NCBI GenBank assembly: GCA_049694275.1
Contig: JBAVQS010000102.1
Span: 1 to 47,616 of the forward strand
Length of the DNA stretch: 47,616 nt
Reading direction: 5' to 3'
From: JBAVQS01 sp049694275
Lineage (GTDB): Bacteria; Chloroflexota; Anaerolineae; UBA4142; SHND01
The translations under genes and the position numbers were made by a program. The number at the start of each line of letters is the position of its first letter. Within the stretch, counting starts at the first letter, position 1. Shown here piece by piece: positions 33,835 through 40,481 of this stretch. The notes below the pieces were generated by a model. The model was not told the DNA's origin. It searched no databases and saw only the letters and a program-made list of their open reading frames with translations.

Positions 33835-34608
33835 ATGGATGGTCCTGTCGACACAATCCGCGCCGAGATGGAAAAAGGAATCGCACTGCCCAAGTGCCAA
33901 AAGTGCGGCTGCATGCATGAGACGCTGGACAAGTTGGCTTTGCTTCTACCGGAAGCGAAGACAGAGGAGGCCCAGATGCTGCGCGAAAGCATTCGGGCAT
34001 GGGACCAGCAAATGCAGCCCGTCCAGTACGCCTGCCTCGGTTGCGTCTACTGTTACCCTGCCGCCGCGCAAAATGCGTTTGCCACTACTTTCCCGGAAGC
34101 CGCTGAAACGCCGGCCTTGGCATGTGACTTTCGTCTCGGATCTGGATGGCCCCCCGTCGTCGGCGAATACCATATCGTGGACCCCTCCGGTCACGTTGCG
34201 GTCTCGACCCTCGGAAGCATTGCCCTCGCCCAGGACCTGGCAGCGGTCAAGCCATCTGGGCTCGCCATCGTCGGCAAGACCGAGACTGAGAACATCGGCA
34301 TCGACAAGATTGTCAAGAACATGATCACGAATCCTGGTATCCAGTATCTTGTCCTTGCGGGCCAGGAGACAGCCGGTCACCAGAGCGGCAAAACACTCCT
34401 TGCACTGGCAGAAAATGGAATAGACGCGAACGGGCGTGTGATCGGCTCGCCCGGCAAGCGCCCAGTTCTGCGTAACGTCACCAATGAAGAGGTGGAGGCT
34501 TTTCGCAGGCAGGTGCAGATCGTCGACCTCATCGGGTGGGAGGAGCCGGTGGACATTCGCGCGCGGATTGAAGCTCTGTCGCCCAAAACGCCCGAGCCGT
34601 GCGGTTGA
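33835..34608 (+). CDS. MtrA-like protein with N-terminal Cys clusters, ending at an in-frame UGA
   Basis: 257 residues up to the UGA. The core (WPPVVGEYHIVDPSGHVAVSTLGS, GLAIVGKTETENIGIDKIVKNMITNPGIQYLVLAGQETAGHQSGKTLLAL, RRQVQIVDLIGWEEP) resembles tetrahydromethanopterin S-methyltransferase subunit A, a corrinoid-binding methyl carrier. The N-terminal 80 residues hold C21-xx-C24-x-C26 and C67-xx-C70-xx-C73, candidate Fe-S or zinc sites. No other mtr genes are seen, so methane metabolism is not implied. Cobalamin binding is inferred from the family and not shown. The following DUF4346 sequence is in the same frame; see the UGA entry. Confidence 0.78.
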   Translation: MDGPVDTIRAEMEKGIALPKCQKCGCMHETLDKLALLLPEAKTEEAQMLRESIRAWDQQMQPVQYACLGCVYCYPAAAQNAFATTFPEAAETPALACDFRLGSGWPPVVGEYHIVDPSGHVAVSTLGSIALAQDLAAVKPSGLAIVGKTETENIGIDKIVKNMITNPGIQYLVLAGQETAGHQSGKTLLALAENGIDANGRVIGSPGKRPVLRNVTNEEVEAFRRQVQIVDLIGWEEPVDIRARIEALSPKTPEPCG

Positions 34609-34639
34609 GGGGAATGCAGCGAAGAGTCGGCGACTTTTC
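34606..34639 (+). other. candidate selenocysteine UGA with SECIS-like hairpin
   Basis: The UGA at 34606-34608 lies in frame between the MtrA-like part and DUF4346; translation through it gives C256-G-U258-G-E-C261, a UxxC arrangement. GAAGAGTC (34621-34628) pairs with GACTTTTC (34632-34639), 8 bp with one G-U, around a GGC loop. The loop begins 20 nt after UGA and has G in its first positions, which agrees with the published bacterial SECIS consensus (loop 16-37 nt downstream with an early G). No ribosome site of quality precedes the downstream ATGs at 34684 and 34693. Confidence 0.5.
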
Positions 34640-34683
34640 CAACGATAACCGTTCCGAAAGTCATCGCCGCTGAACCAGGCGAC

Positions 34684-34941
34684 ATGGTGGTGATGGACAA
34701 AGCAGGTTACTTTGTCATTCTGCCATTGGTTGATAAGGGTGTGATTAACATCGAGCATTACGCGTACGACGACAGACTCATTCGAACGGTCGAGGGTGAG
34801 ACCGCGAGGGCGGTGTATCGCAAGCTCATTGAAGAGGGCTGGGTAACGGAATTGAGTCATGCCGCCTATCTGGGGCGCGAACTGGCCAAAGCTGAATTAT
34901 CGCTTCACCATGGATTCAAGTACGTACAAGATGGAGCATAG
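34684..34941 (+). CDS. DUF4346-like domain protein, probably the C-terminal part of the MtrA-like gene
   Basis: 85 residues from the ATG at 34684. The sequence MDKAGYFVILPLVDKGVINIEHY and TARAVYRKLIEEGWVTELSHAAYLGRELAKAELSLHHGFKYVQDG matches DUF4346, which is found C-terminal to MtrA-like or other domains. Homology-like sequence (TVPKVIAAEPGDMVVMD) begins upstream of the ATG and stays in frame back to the UGA at 34606. Either this is a readthrough product of 368 residues or a separate small protein with a weak start. Confidence 0.65.
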   Translation: MVVMDKAGYFVILPLVDKGVINIEHYAYDDRLIRTVEGETARAVYRKLIEEGWVTELSHAAYLGRELAKAELSLHHGFKYVQDGA

Positions 34942-34959
34942 AGAAATCGAAAGGACAAC

Positions 34960-35409
34960 ATGACCCGTACTGCTACCTACAATACCACCGTTACCTGGAA
35001 GGGCGAACACTGGGGACATCTTACCTGCGGCAACGGACCTGAAATGGATTTCTCGGCGCCGCCGGATGCGCACGGACACGCGGGCGTCCTGACGCCCGAA
35101 GATGCCTTTGTGGCGGCGGCGAATACCTGCGTGATGATGATGTTCTTGTGGGCGTGCGAGCGGTTCAAGATTCCACTCGTCTCCTACGAATGCCGCGTGG
35201 AAGGCACCAAGGTGATCGAGTTGGATCGCACGGAGCTCTTTACACGTCTCGTCTTTCGTCCTCAAATCCGCGTCAAGGACTGTGACGAGCACCGTGTGCG
35301 CCGTGCCCTTCAATCCGCCCAAAAGTATTCGCTTGTCGCCAACTCGGTGAAATCGGAAATCGTGGTCGAGCCGAGTATTGAGATCGAGGCAGCCGAGGCG
35401 GCCGCGTGA
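34960..35409 (+). CDS. OsmC-family protein
   Basis: A 149-residue OsmC/Ohr-fold protein, a family of thiol peroxidases acting on organic hydroperoxides. C57 in AAANTCVMMMFLWACERF is the N-terminal catalytic Cys. The second family Cys, expected in the YCxVxNS segment, is replaced by Ser here (KYSLVANSVKS), so a classical two-Cys peroxidase cycle is unlikely. Segments GVLTPEDAFVAAANTC and HRVRRALQSAQKYS fit the family. It is in the operon-2 series, 19 nt after DUF4346. Confidence 0.82.
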   Translation: MTRTATYNTTVTWKGEHWGHLTCGNGPEMDFSAPPDAHGHAGVLTPEDAFVAAANTCVMMMFLWACERFKIPLVSYECRVEGTKVIELDRTELFTRLVFRPQIRVKDCDEHRVRRALQSAQKYSLVANSVKSEIVVEPSIEIEAAEAAA

Positions 35410-35466
35410 ATCTGAAACCCGATCTAGTTACCCGATATCTATATCCCTATTCTATGGAGGTTTTCA

Positions 35467-35721
35467 ATGCTAAGTATTAAGGTTCTCGGTCCCGGTTGTG
35501 CCAACTGCACGAAAGTGGCAGATATCGCACACCAGGTGGTGAACATGCTTGCGGTCGAGGCGACCATCACCAAGGTGACCGATCGCGCCGCTTGGAAAAG
35601 CTATGGGCTGCTATCCACGCCTGGCCTCGTCGTTAACGAGAAACTCGTTTGCGGCGGGCGCATTCCGACCGAGACCGAAGTGACGACCTGGATTACGAAC
35701 GAACTGATAGCCGCGGGCTAG
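35467..35721 (+). CDS. mini-thioredoxin, TM0996-like (CxxC)
   Basis: An 84-residue thioredoxin-fold protein with the redox motif GPGCANCT (C11/C14) and cis-Pro segment LLSTPGLVVNEKLVCGGRIP. Small TM0996-type thioredoxins occur in arsenic and selenium/heavy-metal loci, often beside permeases. It lies in operon 2, and the same domain recurs fused to the LmbE protein downstream. GGAGG lies just before the ATG. Confidence 0.88.
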   Translation: MLSIKVLGPGCANCTKVADIAHQVVNMLAVEATITKVTDRAAWKSYGLLSTPGLVVNEKLVCGGRIPTETEVTTWITNELIAAG

Positions 35722-35741
35722 TCCCGCGTGTCCGTGAGGAG

Positions 35742-35770
35742 ACCGCGTTGCAATGGAGCTGCGCGGTTTT
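35742..35770 (+). terminator. hairpin with T-tail between mini-thioredoxin and permease genes
   Basis: ACCGCG (35742-35747) pairs with CGCGGT (35762-35767), followed by TTTT through 35770. It is a modest intrinsic terminator or attenuator that could lower permease expression. Confidence 0.45.
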
Positions 35771-35806
35771 CTCAGGCCAAACTAGATTCAAGAAACGGAA
35801 TATGAC

Positions 35807-36565
35807 ATGCTCTATGCTTTGATTGCGCTCCTCCTTTTTGTCCTCTCGTTCGTCGCCGGGATGCTGGGGCTGGGCGTGGCGTTCATCGCCACACCCGTGC
35901 TCGGGCTGTTCGGCTTTGAACTCAAGGACGTCATTATGCCGTGGAGCCTGTGGCTGAACGGCTTGACCGCGATTAGCGGCGCCGTCGCGTTCGCTCGCGC
36001 GGGGATGGTGGATTGGCGCACCGCGCTGCCATTGCTACTCATAACCACCCTCGTCGCACCCATTGGCGTGTGGCTTTTGCAGTTTGTGCCGACCAATGTG
36101 GTCTGGTGGATCTATGTCGCCGTGCTGTTCTTTCTTGCCTACCGCATGGCGTTTCCACCCAAGATGGATGACTCGCAAGCGCCGGTCATCACCGACGCCA
36201 CGCGTGGCAAGGGCGGAATTGCGAGCGCCGGCATTGGCATCTTTGCGGGCTTTCTCGGCGTCGGTCCGGGCTTTTTGCTAATGCCGACACTGGTGATGCT
36301 CGGGTACACGGCACGTCTCGCCGCTGCAACCAACAGCGTGATTGTGACCTTGCCCTCCTTCTCAGCCTTCGCGGGTCACCTGGGTACCGCGCAGTTTGAT
36401 TGGCTGATGCTAGGGTTGACTTCGGTCACCGCGGTGATTGGCGCGTGGCTTGGGGCAAGATTTACCGCGAAACGGGTCAAGTCGCTGACCTTGAGCCGCA
36501 TCTTCGCCATTGCCCTGGTTCTATTGGCGTTGCAGCGCGCGTATCTGCTGGTCGTAGGAGCATAA
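35807..36565 (+). CDS. TauE/SafE-family permease
   Basis: A 252-residue membrane protein with about seven or eight helices. The family repeat appears as SFVAGMLGLGVAFIATPVLGLFG and GIFAGFLGVGPGFLLMPTLVMLGYT. TauE/SafE proteins export sulfite, sulfonates and similar anions. In an arsenic/thiol island with no ArsB or Acr3, it is the best candidate for an exporter, but its substrate is unknown. It follows the mini-thioredoxin and precedes the AhpD-like gene. Confidence 0.85.
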   Translation: MLYALIALLLFVLSFVAGMLGLGVAFIATPVLGLFGFELKDVIMPWSLWLNGLTAISGAVAFARAGMVDWRTALPLLLITTLVAPIGVWLLQFVPTNVVWWIYVAVLFFLAYRMAFPPKMDDSQAPVITDATRGKGGIASAGIGIFAGFLGVGPGFLLMPTLVMLGYTARLAAATNSVIVTLPSFSAFAGHLGTAQFDWLMLGLTSVTAVIGAWLGARFTAKRVKSLTLSRIFAIALVLLALQRAYLLVVGA

Positions 36566-36584
36566 AGCAAAGAGAGGAAAGAAA

Positions 36585-36950
36585 ATGACAGACTATCCCC
36601 AATACCATAAACATCTGGAAGAACGGCTGGCGCAGCTCGGCCGCGAGCTCCCTGGCCCTATGACCGGTTTTGCCCGGCTTCACAAAAAGGCCGTAGAGGA
36701 CGGCGCGCTCAGTGACAAGACCAAGGAATTGATGGCGCTGGCAATCTCCATCGCCGTGGGGTGTGACGGCTGCATCGCCTATCATGTGCACGACGCAGTC
36801 AAGGCCGGCGCAACACGCGCGGAGTTGTTGGAGACGATTGGCGTAGCCGTCATGATGGGCGGCGGCCCGGCCTCGATGTACTCGGCGCACGCGATGGATG
36901 CCATCGAGCAGTTCCTGCCGCAGATGGCAGGAACAGATCCAGTCAGGTAA
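36585..36950 (+). CDS. AhpD-like/carboxymuconolactone-decarboxylase-family protein
   Basis: A 121-residue helical protein with the redox motif C60-xx-C63-xxx-H67 (VGCDGCIAYHVHDA), typical of AhpD alkylhydroperoxidases and of CMD proteins with thiol activity. GALSDKTKELMALAISIAVG and GATRAELLETIGVAVMMGGGPA fit the family. It is 19 nt after the permease. It probably supports thiol or peroxide handling. Confidence 0.88.
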   Translation: MTDYPQYHKHLEERLAQLGRELPGPMTGFARLHKKAVEDGALSDKTKELMALAISIAVGCDGCIAYHVHDAVKAGATRAELLETIGVAVMMGGGPASMYSAHAMDAIEQFLPQMAGTDPVR

Positions 36951-36970
36951 TCTGCGAAAGGCAAATAACC

Positions 36971-38200
36971 ATGAATGAAATCGTCGAAACCGCATTTGAA
37001 AAGGCACGTGAGATTTTGACGAGCGAGTGCAGCCCCCTCGGGCTGATGGCCTCCCCCGAGGGCTATCCGCACGTCTGGGCGCGCGACAGCGTCATCACCT
37101 CGCTCGGGACCGTTCTGCTCCCCAAGCATCCTGATTGTTTGCGCATGAGTCTGGAGACGCTCGGCGGCCAGCAGTCCGACCTCGGCGCAATCCCGAACAA
37201 TGTCAGTGTCGCCACTGGCCGTCTCGATCATACGAACGCAGGCTCCGTGGATTCTAACCTCTGGTTCATTGTGGGGCATTACATCCAGTTCAAGACGTCC
37301 GGCAACGCGGATTTTCTGCGCGCCCACTGGACCTCGCTCGAAAAAGCATTGCTGTGGCTGCGTTATCAGGATTCGAACGGCTGCGGCTTGCTCGAAGTCC
37401 ACGAAGCGGCGGACTGGGCGGACTTGCTCGCGAATCGCTTCAACGTCCTCTACGACAATGTGCTGTGGTGCGCCGCACTACGCGCGATGGGGGCCATGGC
37501 GCGTGCGATGAATGTGGAGAGTGCACAATACGATGCTCAGGCGGACGACGTACGGCACAAGATTCGCATCGTGCTGTGGGTCGGGACGGAGACTCGGAGC
37601 GAGTGGGGACCCGGCTGCCCGGGACATACCGAATGGAAGCACACACTCAGCCAGGTAGACCCTGTGTTGGTGAAGCGGCCCTTCTTCTTGCCATACGTCG
37701 CCTTTCGCGATTTCGGAGACTATTGCGACGTGTTCGGAAACCTGCTCGCGATCTTGTTCGACGTGGCGAATCCCGCGCAAGAAAAGCGCATTCTGGATTA
37801 TTTGTATCAGGTTGGGATTGCCGAACCGTATCCCGTGCGGGTGCTGCATCCCATCATTCACCCGGGCAACAAAGATTGGCGCGAATACTACCGCAACAAC
37901 AATCTGAATTTGCCGGATCAGTACCACAACGGCGGGATTTGGCCCTTCGTCGGCGGATTCTATGTCGCCGCGCTCGTCAAGGCCGGACGTATGCCAGAGG
38001 CAGAGCGCCAATTAGAAAAGCTCGCCGCGGTGAATCGCCTGGGTGTCGAACAAGAATGGGAATTTAACGAATGGTGTCAGGGGCAGACCGGCCGGCCGAT
38101 GGGTTATCCGCACCAAGCGTGGTCGGCGGGGATGTATGTGTTCGCGTACCGCGCGGTGCAAGCGGGTGGTCTGCCGCAATTTATCAGTGGGAATTGGTAA
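36971..38200 (+). CDS. six-hairpin glycosidase, amylo-glucosidase/GH100-like
   Basis: A 409-residue protein of the (alpha/alpha)6 barrel type. WARDSVITSLGTVLL, GAIPNNVSVATGRLDHTNAGSVDSNLWF, LEVHEAADWADLLANRFNVLYDN and EWEFNEWCQGQTGRPMGYPHQAWSAGMY resemble glycogen-debranching and neutral-invertase-like enzymes. It may hydrolyse a glucoside or sucrose-like sugar. Its place among thiol and arsenic genes is odd; next to an LmbE deacetylase it could make or trim a glycoside for a sugar-linked thiol, which is speculation. It is 20 nt after the AhpD-like gene. Confidence 0.75.
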   Translation: MNEIVETAFEKAREILTSECSPLGLMASPEGYPHVWARDSVITSLGTVLLPKHPDCLRMSLETLGGQQSDLGAIPNNVSVATGRLDHTNAGSVDSNLWFIVGHYIQFKTSGNADFLRAHWTSLEKALLWLRYQDSNGCGLLEVHEAADWADLLANRFNVLYDNVLWCAALRAMGAMARAMNVESAQYDAQADDVRHKIRIVLWVGTETRSEWGPGCPGHTEWKHTLSQVDPVLVKRPFFLPYVAFRDFGDYCDVFGNLLAILFDVANPAQEKRILDYLYQVGIAEPYPVRVLHPIIHPGNKDWREYYRNNNLNLPDQYHNGGIWPFVGGFYVAALVKAGRMPEAERQLEKLAAVNRLGVEQEWEFNEWCQGQTGRPMGYPHQAWSAGMYVFAYRAVQAGGLPQFISGNW

Positions 38201-38203
38201 ACC

Positions 38204-39160
38204 ATGAATGAGTTTTCGCTTTTAGCCATCTGGGCACATCCCGACGACGAATCGAATGCCGCGGGTGGAACGCTGGCGCGGTATGCGCGTGAAGGAGCCG
38301 CCGTCACGCTCGTCTCGGCGACACGCGGCGAGATGGGTGTTACAGGACTGGACCCCGAAGCCGCAGGTACGGTGCGTGAGCGCGAACTGCGTGCAGCGGC
38401 AGCAGCGCTTGGGGCGCAGGAAGTGTGCTTCCTCGGCTACCGAGATGGCGAACTCGCCCACGCGGACGAAAAGCAAGCCGTGGCGCAGATCGTCGCGCTG
38501 CTGCGCGAAATCAAGCCGCAGGTGGTCGTCACGTTCGGACCCGATGGCATCTCTGGACACCCCGATCACATCACGGTTTCGCGCTGGGTCACTGCGGCGT
38601 TCGAGGCCTCGGCTGTGGCGCAGAAACTGTACTACGTCGCACCCTCAGACGCGACGCAGCAGGCCTGCGGTGTGCCGCCGCCGCGTGAGGTGCTGGGCGG
38701 ACCGGTGGCGGCGATTGACGTGGGGGAGGATTTACAAGCCAAGGCGCAGGCGATGCGCTGCCACATCAGCCAGTCGCCCCCCGAGGTGGATGCACAGCAA
38801 CTCGAATGCCACGAGTACTTTCGCCTAGCGCGCTCGCGCGGGGGAGCGATGCTGGACGGGACGGATCTGTTTGCCGGGGTGACGCTGCCGCCCCCGCTCG
38901 TCGTCAAGATTCTGGGGGTCGGCTGTGCGCGCTGCCATGCACTGGAGAACGAAATACGCTTGATTGTCGAGCGGCAAGGTCTCGCGGCGCGTGTCGAACG
39001 AGTTGAGGATATTGACGAAATGATGCGCTATCGTCTCTTGTCCGTGCCGGGACTGGTCATCAACGAACAATTGGTGTGCGCGGGGCGCGTGCCGTCGCGG
39101 GCCGAGCTGTTCCGATTCCTGCAACCGGATTCAGCTAACTGCGGTGGGGTGCCAAGATGA
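38204..39160 (+). CDS. LmbE/PIG-L N-deacetylase fused to a mini-thioredoxin
   Basis: A 318-residue fusion. The N-terminal part is a zinc N-deacetylase of the LmbE/PIG-L family, with AHPDDE at 11-16 and HPDH in GISGHPDHITVS; relatives MshB and BshB deacetylate mycothiol and bacillithiol precursors. The C-terminal part, from about residue 233, is a TM0996-like thioredoxin with C241-xx-C244 (GCARCHALE) and LLSVPGLVINEQLVCAGRVPS. This fusion links possible low-molecular-weight-thiol synthesis to disulfide chemistry. No glycosyltransferase or Cys ligase for bacillithiol is seen nearby. Confidence 0.85.
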   Translation: MNEFSLLAIWAHPDDESNAAGGTLARYAREGAAVTLVSATRGEMGVTGLDPEAAGTVRERELRAAAAALGAQEVCFLGYRDGELAHADEKQAVAQIVALLREIKPQVVVTFGPDGISGHPDHITVSRWVTAAFEASAVAQKLYYVAPSDATQQACGVPPPREVLGGPVAAIDVGEDLQAKAQAMRCHISQSPPEVDAQQLECHEYFRLARSRGGAMLDGTDLFAGVTLPPPLVVKILGVGCARCHALENEIRLIVERQGLAARVERVEDIDEMMRYRLLSVPGLVINEQLVCAGRVPSRAELFRFLQPDSANCGGVPR

Positions 39161-39327
39161 CCCTCTATCTCGTGAGCGCCGTCGCCGCCCTGGTTTTTTC
39201 GGGCGTGCTGGCGATGGCGGGGCTGGGCGCGGCGTTCCTGTTCGTCCCGTTCTTTTATTATCTCGGCGTGCCGCTGGACCCCAAGCTGGACTTGGCGTTT
39301 CTTGCTCATGGCGACCTACCCTCCTGA
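39157..39327 (+). pseudogene. truncated TauE/SafE-like permease, N-terminal remnant
   Basis: 56 residues starting at the ATGA overlap with the LmbE gene. The first 48 (MTLYLVSAVAALVFSGVLAM, GLGAAFLFVPFFYYLGVPLD) match the start of a TauE/SafE-type permease; a full protein has about 250 residues. The match ends near LAFLA, then HGDLPS and a stop follow. A rearrangement probably joined unrelated sequence here, ending operon 2. Confidence 0.6.
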
Positions 39328-39368
39328 ATGTCGCCCATGAGTGTATCATTCAAAGTCTCGAAGTCGTA

Positions 39369-39686
39369 CTATACGCTTGCGATATTGATAAACCGGGGTT
39401 GGTAATCGGGCAAGACCTGGTCGAGATGAGGATATTGCGCGGGATCGAGTTGGGCGAGCGTGCGGAGAATATCGAGCGTCTCGCGGCCTGTCTGTCCGAG
39501 GAGATCGCCCTCCTGGTAGAGCGCCGTAAGCGCCGATTGCATCCCGGCCACCGCCATCAAGCGACCGATGGGGTGCAAGAAACTCAGCGCGAAATGCAAG
39601 ATCGGATTGTTTTGATGCGGGTTGAGTGTCAGCAACAAACGATCCTTCTCGGCTTGCTGAAGGTACTCGCCCACTTTTTGTGTCAT
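39369..39686 (-). CDS. short protein of unknown function
   Basis: A 105-residue frame with helical, non-membrane character (TQKVGEYLQQAEKDRLLLTLNPHQ, FALSFLHPIGRLMAVAGMQSALTALYQEGDLLGQTG). No family is recognised and no good ribosome site precedes the ATG. The open frame continues upstream of the ATG with plausible sequence, so it may be the C-terminal fragment of a longer gene cut at about 39.7 kb. Confidence 0.4.
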   Translation of the reverse strand: MTQKVGEYLQQAEKDRLLLTLNPHQNNPILHFALSFLHPIGRLMAVAGMQSALTALYQEGDLLGQTGRETLDILRTLAQLDPAQYPHLDQVLPDYQPRFINIASV

Positions 39687-39833
39687 GATGCTCTTGATGA
39701 GAATGTCATTCTGGTAGAACAGGGTACGCCTCCCTTGCCCGCTTTTGGGGCGTCATCACAGTACAACAAAAATCCCTCAGACGCATTGGGCATCCGGGGG
39801 AATTTTGTCTATCAGCCAGGTGGCTGGTCCTGG

Positions 39834-40481
39834 CTAGTCCTGGATAAGCTTTTGAGAAAGCGCTATCGCAACTGCTTCGGCGCGATTGGAGACGCCCAAC
39901 TTGGATAAGATATTGCTGACGTGTGCCTTGGCCGTGGCATGACTTACACTCAGCCGCTCGGCAATCTCGTTATTGTTATGCCCCTTGATGAGTAGCGCTA
40001 AAACCTCTCGCTCGCGTGCGGTCAAAGCGTTACCCGGAATCGCGCTGGTGGGCGCTTGCGGTTTGACCAGTGCTTGGAGCGCTTCCTGCGCAAGTGTTGA
40101 CCGTCCAGCCGACGCGTCGCGAATCGCCGCCGCTAAATCGTCTCCGGAAACATTTTTCAACAGATAACTGATCGCGCCGGCTTGGACTGCATCCTGGACC
40201 AACGTTTTTTCCGGAAAGCTTGTCAGAACGATGATTTGGACGTGCGGAAATTTTTGTTTAATAATGCGAGTCGCAGTCACGCCGTCCATCTCGGGCATGG
40301 TCAAGTCCATCAGAATCACACGGGGGTCAAGTTGCTCACACAACTCGATGGCCTCCCGCCCATTCTCTGCTTCGCCAACCACTTTAATATCTGCATGGCT
40401 TTTGAGATAAGCGACGATCCCCCGCCTGACCATGCCGTGATCGTCGACGACCATGACTCGAATGGGATTCGGTGCGCTCAT
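39834..40481 (-). CDS. NarL/FixJ-type response regulator
   Basis: A 215-residue regulator. The receiver domain has the acidic pair in VVDDHGMV, phospho-acceptor D59 (ILMDLTMPEMDG), Thr/Ser in LTSFPEK and Lys in LLKNV. The C-terminal LuxR-type helix-turn-helix spans about 150-215 (LTAREREVLALLIKGHNNNEIAERL). It starts exactly where the kinase gene ends, so the two form a cognate pair. Target genes are unknown. Confidence 0.92.
   Translation of the reverse strand: MSAPNPIRVMVVDDHGMVRRGIVAYLKSHADIKVVGEAENGREAIELCEQLDPRVILMDLTMPEMDGVTATRIIKQKFPHVQIIVLTSFPEKTLVQDAVQAGAISYLLKNVSGDDLAAAIRDASAGRSTLAQEALQALVKPQAPTSAIPGNALTAREREVLALLIKGHNNNEIAERLSVSHATAKAHVSNILSKLGVSNRAEAVAIALSQKLIQD

Noticed and set aside
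32176..34941. Methanogenesis or glycine cleavage as the function of the MtrA-like and GcvH-like genes
   Set aside because: No other mtr, mcr, gcvT or gcvP genes are present, and the regulator and neighbours point to metalloid/thiol chemistry.
39325..39327. TGA of the short permease as another selenocysteine codon
   Set aside because: Sequence after the TGA is not permease-like and there is no UxxC/CxxU context.
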